Notes: generated by a model not told the origin, from the letters alone. DNA of 64,000 nucleotides from RZYY01 sp036794825 (GCA_036794825.1 DAIRGA010000001.1:186001-250000), one strand, 5' to 3'. Positions 45,989-54,731 are shown, numbered from the stretch's first letter. Numbers and translations are program-made.

Positions 45989-46522
45989 TTATCCCAGACA
46001 AATTTTCCGGACAGGAATTAATGAAGGGGGAGCGATTTTGAGAGATTGCGTCATTACATGAAAAACCCGGCCTGCAGGCAATGGGGGTGGTAAGGAATAG
46101 CCGTCAATGACAAAACTTTCGTGCAAAGTGAAACTATCTGATTCATTGACGATCATCATTTCAGGAACGGGAAACTCGGAAATACGGGGAATGCTGATCT
46201 TCAAGGTGAACTGAAAATCCTCGGTCATCTTTAAAAAATGATGCTGATAATCGCAGCAACCCGATGATTTGCACTGGTGGTCAGGGGTGGGCACTTGCTT
46301 GCCGCCTTCCGAACAGCATTCTTCATGATCGTCGGATGGCTGGCTGCAAACCATTTCAGCCTCATGCGGGCAACACTCGTCAAATGCGGTCAGCGACACA
46401 TCAAAACTCTTGCAGCACCCGCAGGAATGGGTGTAAATGTTTAAGCCTGCGGTTGTTACAAACAACGTCAGGGCTAAAACAACGGACAGGAGTTTATGAT
46501 AAAATTTGTCCAACGGTCTCAT
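45989..46522 (-). CDS. Cys-rich secreted protein (HYC_CC_PP-like)
   Basis: This 177-residue protein has an N-terminal hydrophobic segment (KLLSVVLALTLFVTTAGLNI), then a region with many cysteines (THSCGCC, DECCPHE, EECCSEGG, KSSGCCDY) rich in His and Asp, and a C-terminal stretch with SLPPPLP. The order Cys-Cys-Pro-Pro resembles the Bacteroidetes 'HYC_CC_PP family' often found beside metal TonB receptors. It probably binds a soft metal outside the cytoplasm. It is the first gene of the cluster, about 100 nt before the TonB receptor. Confidence 0.75.
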   Translation of the reverse strand: MRPLDKFYHKLLSVVLALTLFVTTAGLNIYTHSCGCCKSFDVSLTAFDECCPHEAEMVCSQPSDDHEECCSEGGKQVPTPDHQCKSSGCCDYQHHFLKMTEDFQFTLKISIPRISEFPVPEMMIVNESDSFTLHESFVIDGYSLPPPLPAGRVFHVMTQSLKIAPPSLIPVRKICLG

Positions 46523-46535
46523 TTTTAATTAAACG

Positions 46536-46543
46536 CAAAGATA
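46536..46543 (-). promoter_or_regulatory. -7 box of the metal cluster (TATCTTTG)
   Basis: Exact minus-strand TAnnTTTG match 14 nt before the ATG at 46522, in an 83-bp divergent promoter region shared with the crotonase gene. Confidence 0.5.
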
Positions 46544-46548
46544 ACTGG

Positions 46549-46577
46549 TTTGGTTTAAACGAATTTTACTAAGTTTG
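46549..46577 (+). promoter_or_regulatory. Promoter of the crotonase gene
   Basis: TTTG (46549-46552) and the exact -7 box TAAGTTTG (46570-46577) with a 17-nt spacer, 28 nt before the ATG at 46606. Confidence 0.55.
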
Positions 46578-46605
46578 ACAAAATTTTTCGAAAAAACTAT
46601 CGGAT

Positions 46606-47382
46606 ATGGAATTTGAAATTTTAAACCTTTCTGTCGAAGAGGGGATTGCGCTGGTAACCATCAGCCGGCCAAAAGCCTTAAATGCATTGAACACCAGGTT
46701 TTTCAATGAGATGGATGCAATGATCGAAAAGATCAGCAACCTGCCCGAAGTAAAAGTGATGGTCATTACAGGCGAAGGTAAAGCATTTGTGGCCGGCGCC
46801 GACATTGCCGAAATGGTGAGCAAAACCCGGGAAGAAGGCAGCGAATTCTCGCGGCTTGGCCAAAACACCTTCAGAAGCCTGGAAAAGATGGAAATCCCTG
46901 TGATAGCCGCCATCAACGGATTTGCTTTGGGCGGTGGGCTGGAACTTGCCATGGGCTGCGATTTCAGGATTGCCAGTTCAAAAGCAAAATTCGGTCAGCC
47001 GGAAGTCAACCTCGGTTTAATTCCCGGCTATGCAGCCACACAGCGGCTTCCGCGGCTGGTGGGTATTGCCGATGCACTTTATCTGCTGATGTCTGCCGAA
47101 ATGATCGGCGCCGATGACGCCTTGAGAATCGGCCTTGTGCAGAAAGTGGTTGAACCGGAAATGCTGATCGAAGAGACCATGAAAATTGCCCGCAACATTG
47201 CTTCTAAAGGCCCAAAAGCTGTCAGACTCATCAAAAGCTTGGTGAGAAAAGGATTGGAAGGAAAATTTGAAGATGGATGCGAAGTGGAAGCCATCAATTT
47301 CGGATCACTCTTTGGCACTGGCAATGAAGGTGAAATTGGGATGAAAGCCTTTTTGAACAAAGAACAACCGAAGTGGGAGTAG
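46606..47382 (+). CDS. Enoyl-CoA hydratase (crotonase family)
   Basis: This 258-residue crotonase has the CoA/oxyanion motifs AFVAGADIAEM and INGFALGGGLELAMGCDFRIAS, with the two catalytic glutamates present (GGGLELA and GQPEVNLGLIPG). It hydrates crotonyl-CoA-type enoyl-CoAs or works in the reverse direction. It precedes 3-hydroxyacyl-CoA dehydrogenase and thiolase genes (123-nt and 13-nt gaps), which together give a complete C4 acyl-CoA set for butyrate formation or beta-oxidation. Confidence 0.94.
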   Translation: MEFEILNLSVEEGIALVTISRPKALNALNTRFFNEMDAMIEKISNLPEVKVMVITGEGKAFVAGADIAEMVSKTREEGSEFSRLGQNTFRSLEKMEIPVIAAINGFALGGGLELAMGCDFRIASSKAKFGQPEVNLGLIPGYAATQRLPRLVGIADALYLLMSAEMIGADDALRIGLVQKVVEPEMLIEETMKIARNIASKGPKAVRLIKSLVRKGLEGKFEDGCEVEAINFGSLFGTGNEGEIGMKAFLNKEQPKWE

Positions 47383-47505
47383 GGAATCAGCTGTCCGCAA
47401 CGGGCTGTCAGTAAGGGATGCAAGCCCTGACGAAGGAGGGGATTGTAGCCCTGAGCTTCAATAAATTTGATTACTAAATATTGATTTTATCAAAAAAATA
47501 AAAAC

Positions 47506-48843
47506 ATGAACTACGACGAAAGACTTCAAAAAGTGAGCGTGTTAGGGGCTGCCGGGAAGATGGGCAGCGGTATTCTGCTGCTCACTGCCATCGAAATGGC
47601 CAATCTTAGATTAAAGCCTGAAAATAGAGGCAAAACATTTGTAATCAACGCTATAGATCTTTCAGAAGATGGTCTTGCAGGGTTGATGAAGTACCTGAAA
47701 GTACAGGTGAGAAAACTCGCCGAAAAGAAAATGGTCTGGCTTCGCGAAGCCTATGCCGATCGTGCCGACCTGATCGAGAATGGCCAGATAATTGACGAAT
47801 ACATCTTTGATGTGATGAACCTCGTCAGGCCTGTTACCACTATCGAATCGGCTTACGGTTCCAATCTTATCTTTGAAGCCATCGCCGAAAACCAGGCTCT
47901 TAAAGTAAAGATCTTCAAACAGATTGACCAGAACAATCCCAACAAACCCTGGTTTTTCACCAACACCTCCTCCATCCCTATCAATCTGCTGAATACCGAA
48001 GCCGGGCTGGATGGCCGTATTCTCGGCTTCCATTTCTACAACCCGCCTGCCGTTCAGCGTCTTGTGGAGCTGATCACAACCAGGGATAACCAGGCTGATA
48101 TGGTGGATTTTGCAAAACTTTACGCCAAAAACCTGAAAAAGGTAGTTGTTCCTTCCAACGATTTCGCCGGATTTATCGGCAACGGTCACTTTATGCGCGA
48201 CGCGCTGCATGGAATCAGCGAAGCCGAAAAACTGATGAAGGAATTCTCTTTCGCTGAATCGGTTTACATCATTAACAGGATTTCGCAGGATTTCCTGATC
48301 CGGCCGATGGGAATCTTCCAGCTGATTGATTATGTGGGAATTGACGTGGTTCGCTTTATCATGGGTGTGATGAATCCCCATAATCCGGACGAAAACCTTC
48401 ACAGCCCGATGCTCGACCAGCTTTTCGATCTGGGGGTAAAAGGTGGTCAAAATTCTGACGGCTCACAAAAAGATGGTTTCCTAAAATACGAAAAAGGAAA
48501 ACCGGTTGCCATTTATGATCTCAACTCAGGAAGTTATGTTACCATACAAGAATTTTCGGCCAAATGCGATGAGTATCTCGGACCACTACCCGAAGGCGCT
48601 CAGCCATGGAAAGTGCTGAACTTCTGTAAAAACAAAGAGGAGCTCCTCAAAAAGCATTTTGACGGCATCAAAAACATGCGATCCATTGGCGCACAGCTGA
48701 CCAAAACCTATCACCGCCGCTCTGTGGAAATCGGCAAACAGCTCGTAAACACGGGAGTTGCCAATAACGACGAGGATGTTAACACGGTGATGCTCACCGG
48801 ATTTTTCCACGCGTACGGCCCTATCAATAATTATTTAAATTAA
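47506..48843 (+). CDS. 3-hydroxyacyl-CoA dehydrogenase family protein
   Basis: This 445-residue protein has an N-terminal NAD-binding Rossmann domain (VSVLGAAGKMGSGI) and the active-site region FTNTSSIPIN...LGFHFYNPPAVQRLVELI, which contains the catalytic His. The C-terminal HAD domain contains PSNDFAGFIGNGHFMRDA and the later RPMGIFQLIDYVGIDV. It is longer than the usual 280-residue HBD because of an N-terminal insertion and an extended C-terminus. It oxidises or reduces 3-hydroxyacyl-CoA. It lies between the crotonase and thiolase genes. Confidence 0.92.
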   Translation: MNYDERLQKVSVLGAAGKMGSGILLLTAIEMANLRLKPENRGKTFVINAIDLSEDGLAGLMKYLKVQVRKLAEKKMVWLREAYADRADLIENGQIIDEYIFDVMNLVRPVTTIESAYGSNLIFEAIAENQALKVKIFKQIDQNNPNKPWFFTNTSSIPINLLNTEAGLDGRILGFHFYNPPAVQRLVELITTRDNQADMVDFAKLYAKNLKKVVVPSNDFAGFIGNGHFMRDALHGISEAEKLMKEFSFAESVYIINRISQDFLIRPMGIFQLIDYVGIDVVRFIMGVMNPHNPDENLHSPMLDQLFDLGVKGGQNSDGSQKDGFLKYEKGKPVAIYDLNSGSYVTIQEFSAKCDEYLGPLPEGAQPWKVLNFCKNKEELLKKHFDGIKNMRSIGAQLTKTYHRRSVEIGKQLVNTGVANNDEDVNTVMLTGFFHAYGPINNYLN

Positions 48844-48848
48844 GGAGG
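48842..48848 (+). promoter_or_regulatory. Unusually strong ribosome-binding site of the thiolase gene
   Basis: AAGGAGG is 8 nt before the ATG at 48857 and overlaps the upstream stop codon. Strong Shine-Dalgarno sequences are uncommon in this window. Confidence 0.6.
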
Positions 48849-48856
48849 ACAAAACG

Positions 48857-50098
48857 ATGAAAAAGATGCAGCGAAAAGTTTACATGGCAGCCGGTTACAA
48901 CACTATTTCGATGGGAACCGGACGAAAAGAGTTTAATCCGAAAAAGGAGAGGCCGGGGCTGGAATATTACATCTCAGAGGCTGGCAAAGGGACGCTGGCC
49001 CAGATTGGCGGCGCGAAAAATGTGGACGAAAGCGTGATAGGAAACTTCATGGCCTCGCGATTCAACAACCAGGGACACCTGGCCGGCTTTATCCCCATGA
49101 TTGACGAAGGATTGGCATTCAAACCCAGCATCCGGGTTGAGGCCGCCTGCGCTTCGGGAGGAATGGCTTTAATCACCGGGATTAAGAGTGTTTTGGCTGG
49201 CGCCGACACCGTCCTTTCGCTTGGCGTGGAAGTGCAGAACACCATGAAAGCCATTTACGGCGCCGATGTTCTGGCCGGTGCAGGCTGGTACCAGAAACGC
49301 AAAAAAGGGCACGCTTACTTCTTTCCCGGCCAGTTCAGCGACCGTGCAGGAGCTTACTACGAAAAGTATGGAAAAGAGTACACCCGCAAAGGACTTTCAC
49401 GCTGGTACCGCAACGCAATCGAAAATGCAAGACTCTGCCCCACAGCACAGGAATTTCATAACACAACCCCTGATCCCGAGAGCGCATGTTTCAAAATGGA
49501 ACCCAACGGAAAAACCTTTGTGGATCATCTGAATGTGCTCGACTGCTCCAAGGTTTCCGATGCAGCATGCGCCATTGCGATTCTCTCGGAAGAAGGACTG
49601 GCAAAATGCGGCATCGAAAAGAAAGACGCCGTTGAAGTAGTTGGATTTGCAACATCAGAGCGCGACATCACCAAGGATCCAACCGATCGCACTGTGATGG
49701 AAACCATCACAGACGCTGCTCACAAAGCACTGGCTCATGCCGGCATCACCATCCACGACCTGGCCACCATCGAAACCCACGACTGTTTTACCATCGCCGG
49801 AATCCTTGCAGTGGAAGCTCTCGGATTTGCCAAACCCGGCGAAGGCGCCGGTTTCGTTTACGAAGGCCACACCGCCCGTAACGGCAAAATCCCGATCAAT
49901 ACAACCGGCGGATTGGTAGGCTGGGGGCACCCAACCGGAGGAACCGGCATTCACCAGGCAGTTACAATCTGGGAACAACTTACCGGCAAAACCGGCGCCG
50001 CCCAAATCGAAATCCCAGCCAACAAACCTTACGGAATGACCATCAACATGGGTGGCGACGACGTGAGCGTGGTGGCGATTGTTTACAGGAAGAATTAA
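48857..50098 (+). CDS. Thiolase (acetyl-CoA acetyltransferase-like)
   Basis: This 413-residue thiolase-fold protein has the nucleophilic cysteine in VEAACASGGMAL (Cys98), a second site HDCFTIAG and the His motif WGHPTGGTGIHQ. The C-terminal CxG motif of classical thiolases is replaced by INMGGDDVSVV, so it belongs with the SCP2-like/archaeal-type acetyl-CoA acetyltransferases. It condenses or cleaves acyl-CoAs and completes the set with the two preceding enzymes. Confidence 0.92.
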   Translation: MKKMQRKVYMAAGYNTISMGTGRKEFNPKKERPGLEYYISEAGKGTLAQIGGAKNVDESVIGNFMASRFNNQGHLAGFIPMIDEGLAFKPSIRVEAACASGGMALITGIKSVLAGADTVLSLGVEVQNTMKAIYGADVLAGAGWYQKRKKGHAYFFPGQFSDRAGAYYEKYGKEYTRKGLSRWYRNAIENARLCPTAQEFHNTTPDPESACFKMEPNGKTFVDHLNVLDCSKVSDAACAIAILSEEGLAKCGIEKKDAVEVVGFATSERDITKDPTDRTVMETITDAAHKALAHAGITIHDLATIETHDCFTIAGILAVEALGFAKPGEGAGFVYEGHTARNGKIPINTTGGLVGWGHPTGGTGIHQAVTIWEQLTGKTGAAQIEIPANKPYGMTINMGGDDVSVVAIVYRKN

Positions 50099-50206
50099 TT
50101 GATTTTTTTTTATCCGGTAGTCCGCCATTTTACGGATTATCGGATTTTTATTATCTTGCACCCAATTATAATTAACCCATGAGTAATAAATAAATCAAAT
50201 TCTGAC

Positions 50207-50899
50207 ATGAAAAAGCACTGGTTTTTTTTAGTCATTGCAGCTATGATAGTAGCGGTAGGCTGTAGCAAGGATGAAGAAAAAGCAACAGAGGTTTCCATTG
50301 TTGCAAATACAGTTCTTCCCGTTGGAGTGACAGTTTCAGGTATGGAACTTTCGTTGGTTGCAGGAACGTTTAGTCAAACTTATTTAATAGTGGATGGCCA
50401 GAACACCATAAAAATTTCTGAACCGGAATCATTGGAAATTCTGGGTATTGAAGCCACTGCCACTTTGACCATTGACGAGCCAAAACTAAATGGTGAAGAA
50501 TGTACGTTGCGTGGCGCTGAACCTGTAAATTTCCTGGTAAAGGAAGCAAACAATGTATCCTGGGACTTTGAAGTGGATACGACCAAAGTAATCTTTATTA
50601 CTAATTTTATCCTTCCTGAAGTTTTGAGCTACGATCAACTTCGGGTTATTATATTAACACCGGAAAACGAAGAACTGCCATATTATGTCAGGGAAGGTGT
50701 GGACACGATTAGCGTCAGTGGCCAGGTTGCTTTTGATTTGCTTAACAATACGATCCAAATTGGGGGAAAAATTTTGGGAGCAAATATAAACGGTAACACA
50801 AATTGTTTTCCCTATTGTCAAAATCATCAATATGGTTATGCCTTTGTTACTGTTGAGCCAGTAAATAATGTAGAATGGGTTTTTGTCCTCCCTAATTAG
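50207..50899 (+). CDS. Lipoprotein of unknown function
   Basis: This 230-residue protein has a lipoprotein signal (MKKHWFFLVIAAMIVAVGC; lipobox VAVGC, Cys19) followed by SKDEEK, the Asp-rich pattern after the lipidated cysteine often linked with surface export in Bacteroidetes. The rest is predicted beta-rich, with repeated phrases (FLVKEANNVSWDFEVD; VEPVNNVEWVFVLP) suggesting two similar Ig-like modules. No family is recognised. Confidence 0.75.
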   Translation: MKKHWFFLVIAAMIVAVGCSKDEEKATEVSIVANTVLPVGVTVSGMELSLVAGTFSQTYLIVDGQNTIKISEPESLEILGIEATATLTIDEPKLNGEECTLRGAEPVNFLVKEANNVSWDFEVDTTKVIFITNFILPEVLSYDQLRVIILTPENEELPYYVREGVDTISVSGQVAFDLLNNTIQIGGKILGANINGNTNCFPYCQNHQYGYAFVTVEPVNNVEWVFVLPN

Positions 50900-50976
50900 T
50901 AGCCGTAAATGGCAAACCATCCGGAGTGCGTTTGTGCTCCCGAGTAAGTAATTTCAAAATTTTAAATTTAAAAAAC

Positions 50977-51021
50977 ATGACAGAACTAGACGGCCCAAGC
51001 GCCAAACCTCAATACCCGTGA
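50977..51021 (+). CDS. Micro-ORF of 14 residues running into a terminator
   Basis: ATG at 50977 opens a 14-codon frame reading MTELDGPSAKPQYP; its TGA stop lies within the left arm of the terminator hairpin at 51014. The frame is preceded by an A-rich stretch and is 77 nt after the lipoprotein gene. The arrangement resembles a leader peptide or small transcribed RNA, but no regulated gene follows on the same strand within 500 nt. Coding status is uncertain. Confidence 0.35.
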   Translation: MTELDGPSAKPQYP

Positions 51022-51055
51022 TTTTCCTCAACAATGGAGAGTCACGGGTTTTTTT
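51014..51055 (+). terminator. Intrinsic terminator after the micro-ORF
   Basis: ACCCGTGA (51014-51021) pairs with TCACGGGT (51042-51049) around a 20-nt loop, followed by a T-run. Strong and well formed. Confidence 0.85.
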
Positions 51056-51087
51056 CGAGTGTTTTAATCGGTTTAAAATGATTCTAT

Positions 51088-51239
51088 ACCGCGTAGCGGT
51101 TTCAGTATTGTAGCAAAACAGAACCCGTGATAATCACAAATTCCCCGTAGGGGATAAACCGGTGGAAATGTTAAACCCCTACGGGGTATTCAAAACCCTC
51201 TCATCCCATTTTTGCTACAATACTTTATGCCCTACGGGC
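51088..51239. repeat. REP-like palindromic unit, copy 1
   Basis: This 152-bp composite is made of nested palindromes: ACCGCGTAGCGGT at the left end, CCCCGTAGGGG (51143-51153), CCCCTACGGGG (51176-51186) and GCCCTACGGGC (51229-51239). TATTGTAGCAAAA (51106-51118) pairs at long range with TTTTTGCTACAATA on the right. A second full copy and a half copy follow toward the transposase gene. Confidence 0.9.
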
Positions 51240-51292
51240 AATTTCGGGAAAAATATTTGGCGTAAAAATCGTATTTTTGAAAAATGCTTTTT

Positions 51293-51465
51293 ACCGCGTA
51301 GCGCCTGCCTGCCGGCGAGGCAGGGTTAAAGTATTGTAGAAAATCAAAACCATGGATTTTCACAAATTCCCCGTAGGGGATAAACCTAAGGAAATGTTAA
51401 ACCCCTACGGGGTATTCAACACTCTCGAATCGCATTTTTGCTACAATACTTTATGCCCTACGGGC
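51293..51465. repeat. REP-like palindromic unit, copy 2 with an inserted palindrome
   Basis: Same order of palindromes as copy 1 (CCCCGTAGGGG 51369-51379, CCCCTACGGGG 51402-51412, GCCCTACGGGC 51455-51465). The left palindrome is interrupted by another inverted repeat with arms CCTGCCT (51304-51310) and AGGCAGG (51318-51324), a repeat within the repeat. Confidence 0.9.
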
Positions 51466-51528
51466 AAATTACTAAAACAAAACAATAGAATTTTAAAAAG
51501 AAAACTTTGCTATAGAACATAATTCTTT

Positions 51529-51594
51529 ACCGCGTAGCGGTTAAAGTATTGTAGAAAAATAGATTCAATGATAATCACATTTTCCCCGTAGGGG
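51529..51594. repeat. REP-like unit, left half, abutting the transposase gene
   Basis: CCGCGTAGCGG (51530-51540), TATTGTAGAAAAA and CCCCGTAGGGG (51584-51594) match the left half of the unit. The transposase ATG lies 18 nt further, where the right half would be expected. Confidence 0.85.
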
Positions 51595-51612
51595 ATTAAC
51601 AATAACAAAATT

Positions 51613-52098
51613 ATGAAACCCGGAACCTTTACTCAATTGTACGTGCAACTTGTATTTGCGCCAAAATTCCACGATGCCGTCCTCCACAAAAACATCCGTA
51701 AAAGAGTTTTCGAATACATTAGTGGCATCATCACCGAAATGAAACACAAATCAATTATCGTCAACGGCGTATCAAACCATGTTCACATTTTCCTTGGATT
51801 AAACCCATCGAAATCCATTTCAGATACTGTTCACGACATAAAAAGAAGTTCATCACTGTTTATCAATAATGAAAAACTCTGCCCGGGAAGGTTCGCCTGG
51901 CAGGAAGGATATGGTGGATTTAGTTATGGAAGGTCGCAAATTGATGAACTTTACCAGTACATTCTTAATCAGGAGCAACATCATAAAAAAGTTACGTTTC
52001 GCGATGAATACATTCAATTCCTGAAAAAATTCGAAATAGAATATGATGAGCGGTTTTTGTTCGACTTTTTAGATGATGTTGAGCAAGACCAGGTTTGA
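51613..52098 (+). mobile_element. IS200-type Y1 (RAYT-like) transposase gene
   Basis: This 161-residue protein of the Transposase_17/Y1_Tnp family has the HUH motif NHVHIFLGL (His56, His58) and the catalytic tyrosine in YQYILNQEQHH (Tyr116), followed by the conserved Gln and His pair. Both catalytic elements are intact. It is placed directly after a set of palindromic units (51088-51594), the arrangement described for REP-associated tyrosine transposases (RAYTs), which are thought to mobilise or amplify such palindromes. No second gene (TnpB) is present. The right half of the palindromic unit is not recognisable downstream. Confidence 0.9.
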
Positions 52099-52241
52099 TT
52101 TGAAGATTTCCCAATTGAACGATCAAACCAAAACGGTTTTTCATGGGGATTGGTTGCAAAAGACAAAAAATCAAGGTTCAAATGGAATTAGAACCTAATG
52201 TTAAATAAACAAACTCGGTAACCCTACCCTTCGGGGTGGAG

Positions 52242-52973
52242 CTAAGCCGGGAACTCTTCGATCTGAAGTTGGGTAAAAGCCTTCTCGGCAGCAATTTTCT
52301 CGGCGCCTTTTATCGAAAAATCGCAACCATTGGCATAAACTTTCTCATCTATCGAAATTTCGACAAGGTACTGTTTTTTGCTGCCCGTTCCGATTTCATT
52401 TACCACGTTGAACTTTACCTCTTTACGCTCTTTTTGGGACCACTCGATCAGCTTACTCTTGAAATTATTCTCCAGCTTTTCCAGCCCTTCAATGTCGAAA
52501 TGAACATTGATTATCCGGTTGATGACAATTCGCTTGGTGAAAGTGTAGCCTTTATCGAGGTAAATGGCTCCGATGAGTGCTTCAAAAGCATCGCCCATCA
52601 TTGAACGGAAATAGGACTTCGAATCCTGGTTGGATTGAATGAACTGGTCAATACCCATTTTTGCCGCAAGTTTGTTTAGCTGCTCGCGGCTGACCAGTTT
52701 GGAGCGCATTTCGGTAAGGAAGCCCTCTTCGCGGTAAGGGAATCTTTTGAAGAGATAATCCGCAACGATCGAACTGAGTACGGCATCTCCGAGGTACTCC
52801 AGGCGTTCGTTGGAAATTTTATGGCCGTTTTGCTCGGTGGCTGCTGAGCGGTGAAGCAGCGCCAGTTTGTACAAAGTAACATTACCCGGATAAAATCCGA
52901 AAATGTTCTTCAGCGAAATGATCAGATTTTTATCGGAAGAAAAACAGGCCTTTACTCTACTGAATAAAATCAA
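52242..52973 (-). CDS. rnc: Ribonuclease III
   Basis: This 243-residue protein has the RNase III signature NERLEYLGDAVLSSIVADYLF and catalytic EALIGAIYLD, then a C-terminal double-stranded RNA-binding domain (about 165-240, KSKLIEWSQKE...GAEKIAAEKAFTQL). It processes rRNA precursors and structured mRNA. Located in the conserved acpP-fabF-rnc order, 11 nt after fabF. Confidence 0.96.
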   Translation of the reverse strand: MILFSRVKACFSSDKNLIISLKNIFGFYPGNVTLYKLALLHRSAATEQNGHKISNERLEYLGDAVLSSIVADYLFKRFPYREEGFLTEMRSKLVSREQLNKLAAKMGIDQFIQSNQDSKSYFRSMMGDAFEALIGAIYLDKGYTFTKRIVINRIINVHFDIEGLEKLENNFKSKLIEWSQKERKEVKFNVVNEIGTGSKKQYLVEISIDEKVYANGCDFSIKGAEKIAAEKAFTQLQIEEFPA

Positions 52974-52984
52974 AGTTAATCCGA

Positions 52985-54238
52985 TTAATCCTTCAACTTT
53001 CTGATGGCAATACAGGTGTTGTGCCCGCCAAATCCAAAAGCATTGGACAGGGCAAAATTTACCTCCCTCTTAACGGCCTTATTAAAGGTAAAGTTAAGGT
53101 TGTTGTCAATCTCCGGATCGTCAGTAAAGTGGTTGATGGTCGGGGGAATGATACCATTTTTAACCGTAAGAATAGTGGCAATAACTTCTACCACCGCAGC
53201 AGCGCCCAGAAGATGACCGTGCATGGATTTGGTGGCATTCAGATTGATTTTATAGGCATGATCGCCAAATAGGCTGGCCACAGCTTTTGGTTCGGCAATG
53301 TCGCCAACGGGTGTTGATGTTCCGTGAGTGTTGATATGGTCAACGTCTTCGGGTTTCATACCGGCATCTTCGATGGCAAGTTTCATGGCCATGCGGGCTC
53401 CAAGTCCTTCAGGATGGGGTGATGTGATATGATGCGCATCGGCTGTGCTGCCTTCGCCTGCTATTTCAGCATAAATTTTTGCTCCACGCCTGATGGCATG
53501 CTCGTATTCTTCGAGGATGATTACGCCGCCACCTTCGCCAAGTACAAATCCATCTCTGTCTTTATCAAAGGGACGAGAGGCTGTTTTCGGATCATCGTTG
53601 CGGGTTGAAATGGCGTGCATGGCATTAAAACCGCCGATACCGGCAGGATTAACGCCGGCTTCTGCTCCTCCGGCAACAAATGCATCTGCTTTGCCGAGCC
53701 TGATGTGATTGAATGCATCAATGATGGCATGACCTGCTGATGCACAGGCTGATGTGGTAGCGTAGTTGGGGCCGCGGAAACCATATTTTATCGAAATATG
53801 CCCGGAAGCAATATCTCCGATGATCTTCGGGATGAAAAACGGGTTGAATCTTGGGGTTCCGTCACCTTTTGCATATTCAATTACCTCCTGCAAAAATGAG
53901 GTAAACCCTCCGATTCCTGATGCTATGATCACACCGACCCTGTCTTTGTCAATAGCATCTGTGTTGAGATTGGCATCCGTAATAGCCTGATCGGCTGCAA
54001 TCATGGCATATTGAACATACGGATCAATTTTTCGTACCTCTTTGCGGTCGAAATAGTTAACAGGGTCATAATTTTTTACTTCACACGCAAACTGTGTTTT
54101 AAACTTGGAAGCGTCGAAGCGTGTAATAGCAGCAGCGCCGCTTACCCCATTAATGATACTGTTCCAGAATTCTTCGACAGTGTTTCCTAATGGGGTAATG
54201 GCGCCTAATCCTGTAACGACAACTCGTTTTAGATTCAT
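52985..54238 (-). CDS. fabF: 3-oxoacyl-ACP synthase II
   Basis: This 417-residue condensing enzyme has the Cys-His-His triad: Cys in TTSACASAGHAI, His in NTHGTSTPVGD and His in TKSMHGHLLGAAA. It elongates acyl-ACP with malonyl-ACP in fatty acid synthesis. Length is normal. It lies 15 nt after acpP and 11 nt before rnc. Confidence 0.97.
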   Translation of the reverse strand: MNLKRVVVTGLGAITPLGNTVEEFWNSIINGVSGAAAITRFDASKFKTQFACEVKNYDPVNYFDRKEVRKIDPYVQYAMIAADQAITDANLNTDAIDKDRVGVIIASGIGGFTSFLQEVIEYAKGDGTPRFNPFFIPKIIGDIASGHISIKYGFRGPNYATTSACASAGHAIIDAFNHIRLGKADAFVAGGAEAGVNPAGIGGFNAMHAISTRNDDPKTASRPFDKDRDGFVLGEGGGVIILEEYEHAIRRGAKIYAEIAGEGSTADAHHITSPHPEGLGARMAMKLAIEDAGMKPEDVDHINTHGTSTPVGDIAEPKAVASLFGDHAYKINLNATKSMHGHLLGAAAVVEVIATILTVKNGIIPPTINHFTDDPEIDNNLNFTFNKAVKREVNFALSNAFGFGGHNTCIAIRKLKD

Positions 54239-54253
54239 TGCGGCAGGATTGTT

Positions 54254-54490
54254 TTATTTTGCATTTGCCTCGATGTAGGCTATTGCATCTCCTACAGTGC
54301 CAATCTTTTCGGCCTGATCATCAGGAATTGCAATGTTGAATTCCTTTTCGAATTCCATGATGAGCTCAACGGTATCAAGCGAATCAGCGCCAAGATCGTT
54401 TGTGAAACTGGCTTGTGGTGTTACTTCGTTTTCGTCAACACCAAGTTTGTCAACGATAATAGATTTAACTCTTGTTGCAATGTCAGACAT
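54254..54490 (-). CDS. acpP: Acyl carrier protein
   Basis: The ATG at 54488-54490 gives 78 residues with the phosphopantetheine attachment serine in GADSLDTVELIM (Ser37). It carries growing acyl chains. A reading extended to 54550 adds 20 unrelated residues and is rejected because MSDIATRVKSIIVDKLGV is the family's usual start. First gene of acpP-fabF-rnc. Confidence 0.97.
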   Translation of the reverse strand: MSDIATRVKSIIVDKLGVDENEVTPQASFTNDLGADSLDTVELIMEFEKEFNIAIPDDQAEKIGTVGDAIAYIEANAK

Positions 54491-54731
54491 ACTTTTATAT
54501 TTTTTAGTTAAACTGGCGGCAAAGGAAATACTTTTACCGCTGATGGCCAAAAATATTTTGATAACAAATTATAAAAAGTGACTGTAAATTGATGGTAAAC
54601 AAAGTTTTGAGTTGTTTTTGAAAGGGGCTTCGGGGCACTATTTTATCGCTAGAACCAGAAAATTTGTCAAAATTTGCAATTATTCGGCTAAAGATGCTTT
54701 TCTTTGAAACCTGAAAGAGTGACAGTATATA

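Noticed and set aside
47662..48450. Open frame of 262 codons on the minus strand
   Set aside because: Antisense to the hydroxyacyl-CoA dehydrogenase gene; no support.
51088..51594. Possible CRISPR array
   Set aside because: The units are 150-bp nested palindromes with variable spacing and no cas genes; they fit REP-like elements instead.
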